NCBI RefSeq assembly: GCF_005877905.1
Contig: NZ_SWDV01000011.1
Span: forward strand, 1 to 64,000
Origin: Pseudomonas nicosulfuronedens
GTDB lineage: Bacteria > Pseudomonadota > Gammaproteobacteria > Pseudomonadales > Pseudomonadaceae
Length of the DNA: 64,000 nt
Direction of reading: 5' to 3'
The notes under the pieces are model-generated. The model was not told where the DNA came from, made no database searches, and worked only from the letters and a program-made list of their open reading frames with translations. Numbering within the stretch: position 1 is the first letter of the stretch; every line of letters starts with the position of its first letter. Shown piece by piece: positions 1 to 11,511 of the stretch. A program made the translations under genes and the position numbers.

Positions 1-86
1 GAGCATCTTCCGCGGGTTCTTGCAGCCTTTAAAAATCGCCCTACCGGGCAACTTTAAACAGTTCGACCATTGAAGAGGTGAATGCG
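1..86 (+). promoter_or_regulatory. 3' end of the algD 5' leader with ribosome binding site
   Basis: Only the last 86 bases of the algD upstream region are inside the window, so the promoter itself cannot be judged. A purine-rich GAAGAGG at 72-78 lies 8 bases before the ATG at 87 and decides the start over the in-frame GTG at 78. In P. aeruginosa the algD promoter (AlgU, AlgR, AmrZ, AlgB control) lies several hundred bases upstream. Confidence 0.6.
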
Positions 87-1397
87 ATGCGTATCAGCAT
101 CTTTGGTCTTGGGTATGTTGGCGCAGTATGTGCCGGCTGCCTGTCCGCACGAGGCCATGAAGTCGTTGGGGTGGATGTGTCCACCACCAAGATCGATCTG
201 ATCAACAATGGGAAGTCGCCCATCGTCGAACCGGGCCTGGAGCCGCTGCTGCAGCAGGGCATCCGTACCGGCCGCCTGTCCGGCACCACCGACTTCAAGA
301 AGGCCGTACTGGACACCGACGTGTCGTTCATCTGCGTCGGTACCCCGAGCAAGAAGAACGGCGACCTGGACCTGGGCTACATCGAGTCCGTCTGCCGCGA
401 GATCGGCTACGCCATCCGCGAGAAGAAAGAGCGTCACACCGTGGTCGTGCGCAGCACCGTGCTGCCGGGCACCGTCAACAACGTGGTGATCCCGATCATC
501 GAGGACTGCTCGGGCAAGAAGGCCGGCGCCGACTTCGGCGTGGGCACCAACCCGGAATTCCTGCGCGAATCCACCGCGATCAAGGACTACGACTTCCCGC
601 CGATGACCGTCATCGGTGAGCTGGACGCCCAGACCGGCGACCTGCTGGAAGAAATCTACCGCGAGCTGGACGCGCCGATCATCCGCAAGACCATCGAGGT
701 CGCGGAGATGATCAAGTACACCTGCAACGTCTGGCATGCCGCCAAGGTCACCTTCGCCAACGAGATCGGCAACATCGCCAAGGCCGTCGGCGTCGATGGC
801 CGCGAAGTGATGGACGTGATCTGCCAGGACCGCAAGCTGAACCTCTCGCGCTACTACATGAAGCCCGGCTTCGCCTTCGGTGGCTCCTGCCTGCCCAAGG
901 ACGTACGCGCCCTGACCTACCGCGCCAGCCAGCTGGACATCGAACACCCGATGCTCGGCTCGATCATGCGCAGCAACCAGCACCAGGTACAGAAGGCCTT
1001 CGACATCATCGCCGCCCACGGCAGCCGCAAGGTCGGCCTGCTCGGCCTGTCGTTCAAGTCCGGTACCGACGACCTGCGCGAAAGCCCACTGGTGGAACTG
1101 GCCGAGATGCTCATCGGCAAGGGCTACGAGTTGCAGATCTTCGACCGCAACGTCGAGTACGCCCGCGTCCATGGCGCGAACAAGGAGTACATCGAATCGA
1201 AGATCCCGCACGTCTCCTCGCTGCTGGTCTCGGACCTGGACGCGGTCGTGAAGTCCTCCGACGTCCTGGTGCTGGGCAACGGTGACGAGCTGTTCGTCGA
1301 CGTGGTGAACAAGGCGCCTGAAGGCAAGAAGGTCGTCGACCTGATCGGCTTCATGCCGAGCGTCAGCGACGAGCGCGCCGAAGGCATCTGCTGGTAA
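87..1397 (+). CDS. algD: GDP-mannose 6-dehydrogenase AlgD
   Basis: It oxidises GDP-mannose to GDP-mannuronate with NAD, the committing step of alginate synthesis in the cytoplasm. The 436 residues equal the P. aeruginosa length. The N-terminal dinucleotide fold shows GLGYVG at residues 7-12, and the catalytic cysteine is C268 in GGSCLPKD, as in the family. The central helix and C-terminal UDP/GDP-sugar domain are intact ([13 protein letters not shown]). The ATG at 87 is preferred to GTG at 78 because of the ribosome binding site and because the protein then starts MRISIFGLG as in homologues. It is the first gene of the alginate operon; a REPIN separates it from alg8. Confidence 0.98.
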   Translation: MRISIFGLGYVGAVCAGCLSARGHEVVGVDVSTTKIDLINNGKSPIVEPGLEPLLQQGIRTGRLSGTTDFKKAVLDTDVSFICVGTPSKKNGDLDLGYIESVCREIGYAIREKKERHTVVVRSTVLPGTVNNVVIPIIEDCSGKKAGADFGVGTNPEFLRESTAIKDYDFPPMTVIGELDAQTGDLLEEIYRELDAPIIRKTIEVAEMIKYTCNVWHAAKVTFANEIGNIAKAVGVDGREVMDVICQDRKLNLSRYYMKPGFAFGGSCLPKDVRALTYRASQLDIEHPMLGSIMRSNQHQVQKAFDIIAAHGSRKVGLLGLSFKSGTDDLRESPLVELAEMLIGKGYELQIFDRNVEYARVHGANKEYIESKIPHVSSLLVSDLDAVVKSSDVLVLGNGDELFVDVVNKAPEGKKVVDLIGFMPSVSDERAEGICW

Positions 1398-1413
1398 GCG
1401 CCACCAGCTCTTC

Positions 1414-1493
1414 GTAGGAGCGAGCTTGCTCGCGAATGAACTATCCGACAGCACCAGTGTGCCAGGCGGGTTCGCGAGCAAGCTCGCTCCTAC
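1414..1493. repeat. REP pair (REPIN) between algD and alg8
   Basis: Two inverted copies of the common Pseudomonas REP palindrome lie at 1414-1436 (GTAGGAGCGAGCTTGCTCGC...) and 1471-1493 (its reverse complement), with a 34-base variable loop. Together they can fold into a long hairpin in the alg mRNA. Such REPINs are non-autonomous elements mobilised in trans by RAYT transposases in Pseudomonas; no RAYT gene is in this window. Confidence 0.93.
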
Positions 1494-1530
1494 AAGAGCC
1501 ACCCGCCCACCAAGCGACAGACGGATTTCG

Positions 1531-3015
1531 ATGATGGAAACCTACAAACGCGTGATCGGTGAAGCCACCGGCTGGCTGGTCTTCCTCGGCCTGCTGATGC
1601 TGCTGGCACTGCTCGTGCCGCCCACCGTATTCGACGCCGAATCCAAGGACTTCCTGCTGCTGATCGGCGCGGTCGGTATCTGGCGCTATTCCATGGGCGG
1701 CCTGCACTTCCTGCGCGGCATGCTGTTCCTCTATGGGGTCTACCCGCACTACCGCCGCAAGGTACGCAAGCTCGGCGATGCGGCCGACCCGTCCCACGTG
1801 TACCTGATGGTCACCAGTTTCCGTATCGACGCGCTGACCACCTCCATGGTCTATCGCTCGGTCATCGAAGAAGCCATTGCCTGCGGCTACCCCACCACCG
1901 TGGTGTGCTCCATCGTCGAGATGTCCGACGAGGTGCTGATCAAGCAGCAGTGGCAGAAGCTCAACCCGCCGGACCACGTCGAACTCGACTTCGTGCGCAT
2001 CCCCGGCACCGGCAAGCGCGACGGCCTGGCCCACGGCTTCCGCGCCATCTCCCGCCACCTGCCGGACGAGCACGCGGTAGTCGCGGTGATCGATGGCGAC
2101 ACCGTGCTGGAACCTGGCGTGGTCAAGAAGACCGTGCCCTGGTTCAAGCTCTTCCCCAACGTCGGCGGTCTGACCACCAACGAATTCTGCGAAGTGCGCG
2201 GCAGCTACATCATGAGCGAGTGGCACAAGCTGCGTTTCGCCCAGCGCCACATCAACATGTGCTCGATGGCCCTGTCCAAGCGCGTACTGACCATGACCGG
2301 TCGCATGTCGGTGTTCCGCGCCGCGGTGGTCACCGATCCGGACTTCATCACCGACGTGGAAAGCGATCACCTGGACCACTGGCGCCTGGGCCGCTTCCAG
2401 TTCCTTACCGGCGACGACAAGTCCAGCTGGTACAGCCTGATGCGCCTGGGCTACGACACCTTCTACGTGCCGGACGCGGCGATCAACACGGTCGAGCACC
2501 CGCCGGAGAAGAGCTTCATCAAGGCCAGCCGCAAGCTGATGTTCCGCTGGTACGGCAACAACCTGCGGCAGAACTCCCGCGCCCTGGCCCTGGGCCCGCA
2601 ACGCCTGGGCTGGTTCACCAGCGTGGTGCTGTTCGACCAGCGCCTGTCGATGTGGACCTGCCTGCTGGGCCTGGTCGCCGCGATCATCGCCAGCATCAAG
2701 TACAGCATCGCCTACCTGCTCATCTACCTGCTGTGGATCGGCATCACTCGCTTCGTGCTGACCCTGCTGCTGTCGCTGTCGGGCCATCACATCGGGCCGG
2801 CCTATCCCGCAATTCTTTATTACAACCAGATCGTCGGCGCCCTGGTGAAGATCTACGTGTTCTTCCGCCTCGACCAGCAGTCCTGGACCCGCCAGAACAC
2901 CAAGCTCGATCGCGGCCTGGCCAGCTTCCAGCGCTGGTTCAACACCTGGTCCTCGCGCGCCATGACCTTTTCCGCGGCCAGCGTTTTCGTCGCCGTACTG
3001 CTGACCATCGTCTGA
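1531..3015 (+). CDS. alg8: Alginate polymerase (mannuronosyltransferase) Alg8
   Basis: Inner-membrane family 2 glycosyltransferase that polymerises GDP-mannuronate. Starting at ATG 1531 it has 494 residues, the P. aeruginosa length; longer in-frame extensions would run back through the REP element. N-terminal membrane helices cover roughly residues 14-30 and 41-70. The cytoplasmic GT-A domain has DGD at 188-190 (nucleotide and metal binding) and the downstream acidic region FITDVESDH. The acceptor-side RKLMFRW resembles the QxxRW motif of processive synthases. C-terminal membrane helices follow from about residue 375. It works with Alg44, encoded next. Confidence 0.97.
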   Translation: MMETYKRVIGEATGWLVFLGLLMLLALLVPPTVFDAESKDFLLLIGAVGIWRYSMGGLHFLRGMLFLYGVYPHYRRKVRKLGDAADPSHVYLMVTSFRIDALTTSMVYRSVIEEAIACGYPTTVVCSIVEMSDEVLIKQQWQKLNPPDHVELDFVRIPGTGKRDGLAHGFRAISRHLPDEHAVVAVIDGDTVLEPGVVKKTVPWFKLFPNVGGLTTNEFCEVRGSYIMSEWHKLRFAQRHINMCSMALSKRVLTMTGRMSVFRAAVVTDPDFITDVESDHLDHWRLGRFQFLTGDDKSSWYSLMRLGYDTFYVPDAAINTVEHPPEKSFIKASRKLMFRWYGNNLRQNSRALALGPQRLGWFTSVVLFDQRLSMWTCLLGLVAAIIASIKYSIAYLLIYLLWIGITRFVLTLLLSLSGHHIGPAYPAILYYNQIVGALVKIYVFFRLDQQSWTRQNTKLDRGLASFQRWFNTWSSRAMTFSAASVFVAVLLTIV

Positions 3016-3064
3016 AGGCTCCCTTTAGCCACGCCCCTTTTAGCTACGAACAGGACTCGACCCC

Positions 3065-4234
3065 ATGAATACCGCCGTCAACGTCAATGTCGTGCATGAA
3101 TCCGAAGCCCAGCGCCAGCACGCACGGGTCAAGCTGCCCGCGCGCATCCGCTACATCGGTGGCAACCGCGAAGGCGTCGATGCGCGCCTGCTGGACCTGT
3201 CCGCCGGTGGCTTCGCCTTCAGCACCAGCGGCACGCCGGTGCAGGTCGGCGACCTGCACAAAGGCAAGCTGCTGTTCCAGATCGACAGCATCAGCTTCTC
3301 CCTGGAAGTGGAATTCCAGGTGCGCTCCTTCGACCGCGACAGCGGCCGCGTCGGCTGCGAATTCCAGCACCTGAAGCCGCGCGAGATCGCCGCCCTGCGC
3401 TACCTGATCACCTCCTACCTGGCCGGTGAAGTGGTCAGCGTGGGCGACATGCTCAACACCCTGCAGCGCGAGAACTTCACCAAGGCCCGCAAGCACGGTG
3501 CCGGCTCCGGTGGCATGGGCTTCTTCGGGCGCTTCCGCGCGGTCACCGTGAGCACGGCGATCTTCGTAGTCGGTGTCGGCGCCTTCGCGGTGATCCTCAA
3601 CCAGATCTACAACCTGTACTTCGTCACCCACGCCGACTCGGGCGTGGTCAGCGTGGCCAACCAGCAGATCACCATGCCCCGCGAAGGCACCGTGGAAAGC
3701 CTGGTGGAGCCGGGCGCGGAAGTCGCCAAGGGCGCGCCGATCGCTTCCTTCTCCGCCAACCTGCTGGACCTGCTCAAGGGCAACCTGACCGAAGAACAGC
3801 TCAACCCGAGCAACATCGAGAAGCTCTTCGGCCACCAGATGAAGGGCACCCTGACCAGCCCGTGCGACTGCCGCGTGGTCGAGCAGCGCGTCGCCAACGG
3901 CCAGTTCGCCAACAAGGGCGACGTGATCTTCACCCTGACCCCGCGCGACAGCACCGCCACCGTCGAGGCGCGCTTCCCCTACCGCAACGCCGCCGAGCTT
4001 TCGCCGGGCACCCACGTGAACTTCCAGGTCGCCGGCGACAGCGAAGTGCGCGGCGGCCGCATCCTGCGCACCGCGCCGGTGGACGGTGACCTGTCCTCGG
4101 AAATCCGCGTGCAGATCACCCCCGACCAGCCGCTCGACAGCCAGATGGCTGGCCGCCCGACTGAAGTCAGCATCGGCGGCCTGCCAGGCCGCACCCTGCT
4201 GAACAAGGCGATGGCCCTGGCCACCGCCCGCTAA
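3065..4234 (+). CDS. alg44: Alginate co-polymerase and c-di-GMP receptor Alg44
   Basis: Alg44 binds c-di-GMP through an N-terminal PilZ domain and activates Alg8; its periplasmic part resembles membrane-fusion proteins. The 389 residues match the family. PilZ signatures are complete: RQHAR at 17-21 and DLSAGG at 44-49, which holds the D44 and S46 positions known to be needed for ligand binding. One membrane helix lies near residues 158-180, followed by a periplasmic HlyD-like biotinyl/barrel-sandwich region. All c-di-GMP-contacting residues I can check are conserved, so post-translational control of polymerisation should be intact. Confidence 0.97.
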   Translation: MNTAVNVNVVHESEAQRQHARVKLPARIRYIGGNREGVDARLLDLSAGGFAFSTSGTPVQVGDLHKGKLLFQIDSISFSLEVEFQVRSFDRDSGRVGCEFQHLKPREIAALRYLITSYLAGEVVSVGDMLNTLQRENFTKARKHGAGSGGMGFFGRFRAVTVSTAIFVVGVGAFAVILNQIYNLYFVTHADSGVVSVANQQITMPREGTVESLVEPGAEVAKGAPIASFSANLLDLLKGNLTEEQLNPSNIEKLFGHQMKGTLTSPCDCRVVEQRVANGQFANKGDVIFTLTPRDSTATVEARFPYRNAAELSPGTHVNFQVAGDSEVRGGRILRTAPVDGDLSSEIRVQITPDQPLDSQMAGRPTEVSIGGLPGRTLLNKAMALATAR

Positions 4235-4247
4235 GAGGACCGCCCGC

Positions 4248-5645
4248 ATGAATCGACCTGTCTTCCGACACGCCCCGCATCTGGCTCTGGCACTGGCCAT
4301 CGCCGCAGCCGCCGGTTGCGCCGGCCTGCCCGACCAGCGACTGGCCCAGGAAGCCCTGGAGCGCGGCGACATCGCCACCGCCCAGGCCAACTTCCAGGCC
4401 CTGGCGACCCTGGGTTACGCCGACGCACAGGTCGGACTGGCCGACATGCAGGCCGCCACTGGCGACCCTGACGAACAGGCGCGCGCCGAGAAGCTCTACC
4501 GCGAAGCCGCCGAAAGCTCCCCACGCGCCCGCGCCCGTCTGGGCAAATGGCTGGCAGCCAAGCCCGGCGGCACCGACGCCGAGCACCGCGAAGCCGAGCA
4601 ACTGCTGAGCCGCGCCTTCAACGAAGGCGAAGACAGCGCGCTGGTGCCGCTGATCGTCCTCTACCTGCAGTACCCGCAGGCCTGGCCGAACGTGAACCCG
4701 CAACAGCGCATCGACCAGTGGCGCGCCCAGGGCCTGCCGCAGGCGGACCTGGCGCAGATCATCCTGTACCGCACCCAGGGCACCTACGACCAGCACCTGA
4801 GCGAAGTCGAACAGGTCTGCCAGCGCTGGCTGAACCGCATGGACGTGTGCTGGATGGAACTGGCCACCGTGTACCAGAAGCAGGGCAACGCGGATAAGCA
4901 GAAAGCCCATATCGAAGCACTCAAGGCAGGCTGGAAGGCCGGTCGCGTGCCGTCCGAGCGCGTCGAGTCGGTAGCCGGCGTGCTGGCCGACCCGAACATC
5001 GGCACCGCCGACCCGCAGGCCGCCCAGGCACTGCTCACCGAGATCGCGCCGACCTACCCGGCCGCCTGGGTCAGCCTGGCCAAGCTGCAATACGACAACC
5101 CCGACCTGGGCGACCTGGACCAGATGCTCGACTACCTGAAGAAGGCCCAGGACGCCGCCCAGCCCCGCGCCGAGCTGCTGCTCGGGCGCCTCTACTACGA
5201 CGGCAAGTGGGCCCCGCAGGAGCCGCAGAAGGCCGAGCAGCACCTGCTCAAGGCCGCCGCCAGCGAGCCCCAGGCGCACTACTACCTGGGCCAGATCTAC
5301 CGCCGTGGTTTCCTCGGCCAGGTCTACCCGCAGAAAGCCGTGGACCACCTGCTGATCGCCGCCCGTGCCGGCCAGGCTAGCGCCGACATGGCCCTCGCCC
5401 AACTCTATTCGCAGGGCCGCGGTGTGCGCCCGAACCTGGTCAATGCCTACGTCTTCGGCGAACTCGCCCAGCGCCAGCAGGTGCCCACCGCCAGCGACCT
5501 GATGGCGCAGATCGAACCGCAGATCCAGCCGGCCGACCGCAGCGCCGCGCAACAACTGCTCAAGCGTGAAGAACAGGCTCGCGGCGCCAACTGGCAAGCC
5601 ACCGTCAGCCTTCTGCAGAACAACCAGGAACAAGAAAATCTATGA
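4248..5645 (+). CDS. algK: Outer-membrane alginate lipoprotein AlgK (Sel1/TPR scaffold)
   Basis: A 465-residue lipoprotein that helps place AlgE and bridges the periplasmic alginate complex. The signal peptide ends in a lipobox AAAGC with lipidated C24. The rest is alpha-helical Sel1/TPR-like repeats with recurrent patterns such as AxxxLGxLYYDG and [11 protein letters not shown]. aeruginosa AlgK is 475 residues, so length is normal. The stop codon overlaps the algE start in an ATGA, implying translational coupling. Confidence 0.95.
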   Translation: MNRPVFRHAPHLALALAIAAAAGCAGLPDQRLAQEALERGDIATAQANFQALATLGYADAQVGLADMQAATGDPDEQARAEKLYREAAESSPRARARLGKWLAAKPGGTDAEHREAEQLLSRAFNEGEDSALVPLIVLYLQYPQAWPNVNPQQRIDQWRAQGLPQADLAQIILYRTQGTYDQHLSEVEQVCQRWLNRMDVCWMELATVYQKQGNADKQKAHIEALKAGWKAGRVPSERVESVAGVLADPNIGTADPQAAQALLTEIAPTYPAAWVSLAKLQYDNPDLGDLDQMLDYLKKAQDAAQPRAELLLGRLYYDGKWAPQEPQKAEQHLLKAAASEPQAHYYLGQIYRRGFLGQVYPQKAVDHLLIAARAGQASADMALAQLYSQGRGVRPNLVNAYVFGELAQRQQVPTASDLMAQIEPQIQPADRSAAQQLLKREEQARGANWQATVSLLQNNQEQENL

Positions 5646-7180
5646 AGCGCACCGACCCGATGACCACTCCGCTGTTTGCTCTCGTCGATGGCGTTCAACC
5701 GCGTGCTCTGGCTTCTGCTGTTCGCCGCGCCCGCCTGCTCCCCGCCATGCTCGGCGCTAGCCTGAGCCTCGCCGGCACCCTGTTCGGCAGCCTCGCCCAC
5801 GCGGCGGAAGAGCCACCCAAGAACTTCGGCATCGACATCAAGGTGACCGCCGAATCCGAGGATGACCGAGACCTGGGCACCGCCCACGGCGGCGATCTCA
5901 ACGGCCTCGGCCTGGACGTGCGCCCCTGGGCCTTCGGCCAATGGGGCGACTGGAGCGCCTACACCATGGGCCAGGCGGTGACCGCCACCGACACCATCCA
6001 GACCGACACCCTGCAGGAAGACAACGCCAGCGCCGACGGTGACGACAACAGCGACGACGGCCGCGAGCGCGACGACAGCTACCTGGCCCTGCGCGAATTC
6101 TGGGTCGACTATGCCGGCCTTACCCAGTATCCGGGCGAGCACCTGCGCTTCGGTCGCCAGCGTCTGCGCGATGACAGCGGCCAATGGCAGGACACCAACA
6201 TCGAAGCGCTGAACTGGACCTTCGACACCACCCTGCTGCGCGCCCACGCCGGCGTCGCCCAGCGCTTCTCCGAATACCGTACCGACCTCACCGAGCTGGC
6301 CCCGGAAGACAAGGACCGTACCCACTTCTTCGGCGACATCTCCACGCAATGGGCACCCAACCACTGGGTCGGTCTGCGCCTGCACCACGCCGACGACAGT
6401 GGCCACCTGAAGGACCCGGGCGAAGAGATCGACTCGCTCGACAAGACCTACACCGGTGACCTCACCTGGGTGGGGATCGAAGCCACCGGCGACGCCTACA
6501 ACTACCGCTCGCAGATGCCGCTCAACTACTGGGCCAGCGCGACCTGGCTGACCGGCAACCGCGACCGCCTGACCAGCACCACCGTCGGCGACGACCGCAT
6601 CGCCACCGGCAAGCAGAGTGGCGACGTCAACGCCTACGGCGTCGACCTGGGCCTGCGCTGGAACATCGACGAACAGTGGAAGACCGGTATCGGCTACGCC
6701 CGTGGCAGTGGCGGCGGCAAGGACGGCGAGGACCAGTTCCAGCAGACCGGCCTGGAAAGCAACCGCTCCAACTTCACCGGCACCCGCTCGCGCGTGCACC
6801 GCTTCGGCGAGGCCTTCCGCGGCGAACTCTCGAACCTCCAGGACGCCACCCTGTTCGGCTCCTGGCAGCTGCGCGAGGACTATGACGCGAGCCTGGTGTA
6901 CCACAAGTTCTGGCGCGTGGACGGCGACTCCGACATCGGCAACAGCGGCATCACCGCGCCGATGGTCAACGACTCGAAAGACGTCGGCCAGGAAGTCGAC
7001 CTGGTCGTCACCAAGTACTTCAAGCAGGGCCTGCTGCCGGCCTCGATGAGCCAGGCGATCGACGAGCCGTCGGCACTGATCCGCTTCCGCGGCGGCGTGT
7101 TCAAGCCCGGCGACGCCTACGGCAGCCACGTCGACTCGACCATGCACCACGCCTTCGTCGATGTGATCTGGCGCTTCTGA
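5642..7180 (+). CDS. algE: Alginate exporter AlgE (outer-membrane beta-barrel)
   Basis: The 18-stranded outer-membrane porin through which acetylated alginate leaves the cell. The mature region (from about [10 protein letters not shown]) matches remembered P. aeruginosa AlgE nearly throughout, including [23 protein letters not shown] and [16 protein letters not shown], and the chain ends in the aromatic WRF typical of barrels. The reading frame has 512 residues against about 490 in P. aeruginosa. The difference is a long N-terminus of about 55 residues before the mature protein. The coupled ATG at 5642 (AGGAAC ahead) is used here, but an internal start at 5660 or 5747 ([10 protein letters not shown]) is possible. 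Confidence 0.96.
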   Translation: MKRTDPMTTPLFALVDGVQPRALASAVRRARLLPAMLGASLSLAGTLFGSLAHAAEEPPKNFGIDIKVTAESEDDRDLGTAHGGDLNGLGLDVRPWAFGQWGDWSAYTMGQAVTATDTIQTDTLQEDNASADGDDNSDDGRERDDSYLALREFWVDYAGLTQYPGEHLRFGRQRLRDDSGQWQDTNIEALNWTFDTTLLRAHAGVAQRFSEYRTDLTELAPEDKDRTHFFGDISTQWAPNHWVGLRLHHADDSGHLKDPGEEIDSLDKTYTGDLTWVGIEATGDAYNYRSQMPLNYWASATWLTGNRDRLTSTTVGDDRIATGKQSGDVNAYGVDLGLRWNIDEQWKTGIGYARGSGGGKDGEDQFQQTGLESNRSNFTGTRSRVHRFGEAFRGELSNLQDATLFGSWQLREDYDASLVYHKFWRVDGDSDIGNSGITAPMVNDSKDVGQEVDLVVTKYFKQGLLPASMSQAIDEPSALIRFRGGVFKPGDAYGSHVDSTMHHAFVDVIWRF

Positions 7181-7284
7181 GGACTGTAGCGATGACCCTC
7201 CACCACTTACCCACGCTCGCTTTCCGCCGTACCCGGCGCGTTGTCGCGTGCCCGGTGGAGGCCCGCGCGCAAGGAGAAACGGCC

Positions 7285-8925
7285 ATGAACCGCCACCCGT
7301 TACACGCCCTGCCGCTGACCGCGCTGCTGCTCGGCGGCCTGCTCAGCGCCGGCGCGCCGGCCTGGGCGGCGCAGCCCGCGGCCAAGGCCGCGACCAGCAT
7401 CGCCAAGGATGCTCAAGGCAACTCCGCCGAACAGCACCCGGCCACCGAACCCGGCCACACCCAGACGCTGAAGGAGTCCGGCAACTACACCGTCACCGCC
7501 GCCCCCAGCGAACCGCTGCACCTGGAGCCGCCCAAGCTGCCCGACCTCTCCGGCTACACCGCCGAGGAGGTAGAGAAGAAGATCGAGCGCAACAAGCGCG
7601 GCCAAGCCCGCGTTGAACGCATGGTCCAGCAGCAGCCTCTGAAAGAATTCACCGGCGGCAAGAACCGCCTCGCCGAGTGGGTGAAACGCCAGCGCCAGAT
7701 GCCCCAGGCAATCTTCATCGACGGCGGCTACGTGAACCTCGCGGAACTGGCCGGCAAGTTGCCCAAGACGGCCCTGGAACAGACCGAGCCGGGCGTGTTC
7801 ATCGCCCGCCTGCCCATCGTCGTCAGCCAGGGCGCAACCCTGGAGATCGACGGCAAGGTCAAGGAACTGCGCCTGTCCCAGGATCGCGGCTCGTTCCTGG
7901 TCAACGACGGCAAGCTGTTCGTGCGTGACACCAAGGTCACCGCCTGGAACGAGGCGAAGCAGGAACCGGCCTGGTACAAGACGCCCAACGAATTCCGCCC
8001 CTTCCTGATCTCCTGGGGTGGCGCCGAGGCCTACCTGGTGAACAGCCATTTCACCAGTTTCGGTTACAACGCTTCCAAGGCCTACGGCATCTCCATCTCG
8101 CAGTACAGCCCGGGCATGGACAAGACCATGAAGCGCCCGCGCCCCAAAGGCTGGGTGATCGGCTCGACCTTCGAGGACGCCTGGTACGGCTTCTATTGCT
8201 ATGAGGCCGACGACCTGGTGGTGCGCGGCAACACCTACAAGAACAACATCGTCTACGGCATCGACCCGCATGACCGCTCGCACCGTCTGGTCATCGCCGA
8301 GAATACCGTCTACGGGACGAAGAAGAAGCACGGCATCATCGTTTCCCGTGAGGTCAACGACAGCTGGATCATCCACAACAAGACCTACGACAACCACCTT
8401 TCCGGGATCGTCCTGGACCGTAATTCCGAGCGCAACCTGGTGGCCTACAACGAGGTGTACCGCAACCACTCCGACGGCATCACGCTCTACGAGTCCGGCG
8501 ACAACCTCATCTACGGCAACCAGGTGCTGGCCAACCTGCGCCACGGCATCCGCATCCGTAACAGCGTGAACATCCGCCTGTACGAGAACCTCGCAGCGGG
8601 CAACAAGCTGATCGGCGTCTACGGCCACATCAAGGACCTCACCGACACCGACCGCAACATCGACCTCGACCCCTTCGACACCAAGGTCTCGCTGATCGTG
8701 GTCGGCGGCAAGCTGGCCGGCAATGGCTCGGGCCCGCTGTCGGTGGACTCGCCGCTGTCGCTGGAGCTCTACAAGGTGGCCATGCTCGGCCCGACCAAAT
8801 CTTCCGGCATCAGCTTCAACGGCGTGCTTGGCGAGAAGCAGGACCAGATCCTGGACCTGCTGGTGCGCCAGCAACGCGCGGTGCTGATCGACCCCGTCGA
8901 AAGCCAGGCCGAACTGCAGAACTGA
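7285..8925 (+). CDS. algG: Mannuronan C-5 epimerase AlgG
   Basis: Periplasmic enzyme that converts D-mannuronate to L-guluronate residues in the polymer and protects the chain from AlgL. ATG 7285 is chosen because AAGGAG lies 6-12 bases ahead and a signal peptide follows (hydrophobic core LTALLLGGLLSAG, cleavage near AWAAQ); the in-frame ATG at 7192 has a basic, non-signal-like extension. The 546 residues match the family (543 in P. aeruginosa). A right-handed beta-helix of CASH repeats carries DPHD at 327-330, whose histidine is the proposed catalytic base. Confidence 0.96.
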   Translation: MNRHPLHALPLTALLLGGLLSAGAPAWAAQPAAKAATSIAKDAQGNSAEQHPATEPGHTQTLKESGNYTVTAAPSEPLHLEPPKLPDLSGYTAEEVEKKIERNKRGQARVERMVQQQPLKEFTGGKNRLAEWVKRQRQMPQAIFIDGGYVNLAELAGKLPKTALEQTEPGVFIARLPIVVSQGATLEIDGKVKELRLSQDRGSFLVNDGKLFVRDTKVTAWNEAKQEPAWYKTPNEFRPFLISWGGAEAYLVNSHFTSFGYNASKAYGISISQYSPGMDKTMKRPRPKGWVIGSTFEDAWYGFYCYEADDLVVRGNTYKNNIVYGIDPHDRSHRLVIAENTVYGTKKKHGIIVSREVNDSWIIHNKTYDNHLSGIVLDRNSERNLVAYNEVYRNHSDGITLYESGDNLIYGNQVLANLRHGIRIRNSVNIRLYENLAAGNKLIGVYGHIKDLTDTDRNIDLDPFDTKVSLIVVGGKLAGNGSGPLSVDSPLSLELYKVAMLGPTKSSGISFNGVLGEKQDQILDLLVRQQRAVLIDPVESQAELQN

Positions 8926-8934
8926 GGACCGACC

Positions 8935-10347
8935 ATGAAACGTATGACTGTCAATTTCCTGCGCCTGTCGGGCCTCACTGCGGCTCTGCTCATCGCGCAG
9001 CAGGCCGGCGCCGCCGACGCCCCGAGCTACACCGCGCAACCGGCCGCCGGCCTGTGCCCCACCGCCTCCAACGACGCGGCGTACAACACCAAGTACCTGG
9101 GCTTCTTCACCCACCTGGTGCCGGCCCAGGAAGATTGGCTGTTCCGCACCACCTACGACCTGCGCACCGACTTCGGCACCAGCGCCGAAGGCTGGCGCGA
9201 GCTCAAGCAACTGCGCGACGAACTCAAGCGCAAGGGCATCGACCTCGTCGTGGTCTACCAGCCCACGCGTGGCCTGGTGAACCGCGAGAAGCTCAACCCG
9301 CAGGAGAAAGCCAGCTTCAACTACGACCTGGCGAAAAAGAACTACCAGGCGGCCATCGCCCAGTTCCGCAAGGCCGGCATCTACACCCCCGACTTCTCCC
9401 CGCTGTTCGACGAGAAGCAGGAGCACCCGTACTACTTCAAGGGCGACCACCACTGGACCCCGTACGGCGCCATGCGCAGCGCGAAGATCGTGGCCCAGAC
9501 CCTGAAGGAAATCCCCGCCTACAACGACATTCCGAAGAAGGAATTCGAGAGCAAGCGCGTGGGCCTGCTGTCCAAGCTGGGCACCTTCCACAAGGCCGCC
9601 GCGCAACTGTGCGGCAGCAGCTACGCACCGCAGTACGTCGACCGCTTCGAGACCGAGCCGGTGGGCGATTCGGGCGGCGGCGACCTGTTCGGTGAAGGCG
9701 GCGATGCCCAGGTTGCGCTGGTGGGTACGTCCAACAGCGGCCCGGCGTACAACTTCGCCGGCTTCCTGGAGCAGTACGGCAAGGTCGACATCCTCAACAA
9801 CGCCGTGTCCGGCGGCGGCTTCGACAGCTCCCTGCTGGCCTACATGACCAGCAAGGAATTCCACGACAAGCCGCCGAAGATCCTCATCTGGGAATTCGCC
9901 ACCCACTACGACATGGCGCAGAAGAGTTTCTACCGCCAGGCCATGCCGCTGGTGGACAACGGCTGCGCCGACGGCAAACCGGCCATCAGCCGCAAGGTCA
10001 AGCTGCACGCGGGCAGCAACGAGGTGCTGCTCAACAGCGGCGCCCTGCCGATCCGTTCGGGCAGCTACACCGCCGACGTCACCTACTCCGACCCCGGCGT
10101 GCACGAGCTCAAGAACACCATCTGGTACATGAACGGTCGTCGCGAGCAGCTGAAGATCGAGCAGTCCAAGGCCGTGGATACCGGCGGACGCTACGTCTTC
10201 GAGCTGCGCAACGACGAAGACTGGTCGAACCAGCAGTTCCTCTCCCTGGAGATCGAGGCGCCGGACGACATGCCGGCGGGCCTGGAAGTCGAGGCCAAGC
10301 TCTGTCAGACGCCCAAAGCCAAGTCGGCCGACGTGGCCGCCAACTGA
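8935..10347 (+). CDS. algX: Alginate O-acetyltransferase AlgX
   Basis: Periplasmic SGNH-fold enzyme that transfers acetyl groups to mannuronate at the end of the AlgI-AlgJ-AlgF relay and is part of the envelope complex. It has 470 residues with a signal peptide ending near QQAGAADA. The catalytic triad is visible: D171 and H173 in DHHWTPYG and S266 in GTSNSG, each offset by three from P. aeruginosa D174, H176, S269. The C-terminal part (about 345-470) is the carbohydrate-binding beta domain. Its ribosome binding site GAGGA overlaps the algG stop region. Confidence 0.96.
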   Translation: MKRMTVNFLRLSGLTAALLIAQQAGAADAPSYTAQPAAGLCPTASNDAAYNTKYLGFFTHLVPAQEDWLFRTTYDLRTDFGTSAEGWRELKQLRDELKRKGIDLVVVYQPTRGLVNREKLNPQEKASFNYDLAKKNYQAAIAQFRKAGIYTPDFSPLFDEKQEHPYYFKGDHHWTPYGAMRSAKIVAQTLKEIPAYNDIPKKEFESKRVGLLSKLGTFHKAAAQLCGSSYAPQYVDRFETEPVGDSGGGDLFGEGGDAQVALVGTSNSGPAYNFAGFLEQYGKVDILNNAVSGGGFDSSLLAYMTSKEFHDKPPKILIWEFATHYDMAQKSFYRQAMPLVDNGCADGKPAISRKVKLHAGSNEVLLNSGALPIRSGSYTADVTYSDPGVHELKNTIWYMNGRREQLKIEQSKAVDTGGRYVFELRNDEDWSNQQFLSLEIEAPDDMPAGLEVEAKLCQTPKAKSADVAAN

Positions 10348-10364
10348 AGCGAGGGACGAATACC

Positions 10365-11495
10365 ATGCCCAGCCTCCACAAGATCAAGACGCCCGTCGTC
10401 GCCCGCATCGGCCTGACCATCGCGGTGCTCGGCGCACTGTTCGGCGAAAGCACCACCTACGCCGCCGACCTGATGCCGCCGCCGGGCTACTTCTCCGCCG
10501 TCGGTGAGAAAGGCAGCAAGAAGGATGCGGACAGCTGCCCCACCGCGCCCACGCCGTACACCGGCAGCCTGCAATTCACCAGCAAGTACAAGGGTTCGGA
10601 CTCGGCACGCGCCACCTTCAATGCGGAGGCGGACAAGGAGTTCCGCACCCAGATCAAGGACATCACCGACATGGAGCGCGGCGCCACCAAGCTCATCACC
10701 CAGTACATGCGCAGCGGCAACAAGGGCGACCTTGATTGCGCGATGAGCTGGCTGGATTCGTGGGCAAAAGCCGGCGCGCTGGAGAGCACTGACTTCAACC
10801 ACACCGGCAAGTCCATGCGCAAATGGGCGCTGGGCAGCCTGTCGTCCTCCTACATGCGCCTGAAGTTCTCCAGCAGCCGGCCGCTGGCCGCCTATGGCGA
10901 GCAGTCGAAGGAGATCGAGAACTGGTTCAGCACCCTGGGCAGCCAGGTGGTGCGCGACTGGAGCGACCTGCCGCTGAAGAAGATCAACAACCACTCCTAC
11001 TGGGCCGCGTGGTCCGTGATGTCCACTGCCGTGGTGACCAACCGCCGCGACCTGTTCGACTGGTCGGTACAGGAGTTCAAGGTCGCCGCCAACCAGGTGG
11101 ACAACGACGGCTACCTGCCCAACGAACTCAAGCGCCGCCAGCGCGCCCTCTCCTACCACAACTACTCGCTGCCGCCGCTGACCATGATCGCCGCCTTCGC
11201 CCAGGTGAACGGCGTCGACCTGCGCCAGGAAAACAACGGTGCCCTGCAGCGCCTGGCCAACCGTGTGATGCAAGGCGTGGACGACCAGGACGCGTTCGAC
11301 CAGAAGACCGGCAACGACCAGGACATGGCCGACCTGAAGGAGAACAGCAAGTTCGCCTGGCTGGAACCCTACTGCGCGCTCTACAGCTGCGCGCCCAAGA
11401 CCCAGGACTGGAAGAAGAAGATGGAGCCGTTCAACAGCTTCCGCCTGGGGGGTGAAGTGACCAAGGTTTTCAACCGTCAGGGGGCGGGGAGCTGA
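10365..11495 (+). CDS. algL: Periplasmic alginate lyase AlgL
   Basis: Polysaccharide lyase family 5 enzyme that cleaves alginate by beta-elimination and clears periplasmic polymer. It has 376 residues (367 in P. aeruginosa), with a signal peptide to about TYAAD. Active-site residues can be mapped by a constant offset of eight: K74, H210 in NNHSYW (208-213), R257 and Y264 in SYHNYS correspond to K66, H202, R249, Y256. The gene is intact. An unusually long 379-base gap follows before algI. Confidence 0.96.
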   Translation: MPSLHKIKTPVVARIGLTIAVLGALFGESTTYAADLMPPPGYFSAVGEKGSKKDADSCPTAPTPYTGSLQFTSKYKGSDSARATFNAEADKEFRTQIKDITDMERGATKLITQYMRSGNKGDLDCAMSWLDSWAKAGALESTDFNHTGKSMRKWALGSLSSSYMRLKFSSSRPLAAYGEQSKEIENWFSTLGSQVVRDWSDLPLKKINNHSYWAAWSVMSTAVVTNRRDLFDWSVQEFKVAANQVDNDGYLPNELKRRQRALSYHNYSLPPLTMIAAFAQVNGVDLRQENNGALQRLANRVMQGVDDQDAFDQKTGNDQDMADLKENSKFAWLEPYCALYSCAPKTQDWKKKMEPFNSFRLGGEVTKVFNRQGAGS

Positions 11496-11511
11496 AGACG
11501 CACCAGTCCCC

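Noticed and set aside
7192-7284. In-frame upstream ATG extending AlgG by 31 residues
   Set aside because: The extension is basic and not signal-like, whereas AAGGAG and a good signal peptide support ATG 7285 and the family length.
7300-10104. Very long open frame on the minus strand opposite algG-algX (and similar ones throughout)
   Set aside because: These are mirror frames of high-GC coding sequence; the plus-strand genes are clearly identified and the antisense products are low-complexity V/A/G/H/R-rich sequences.
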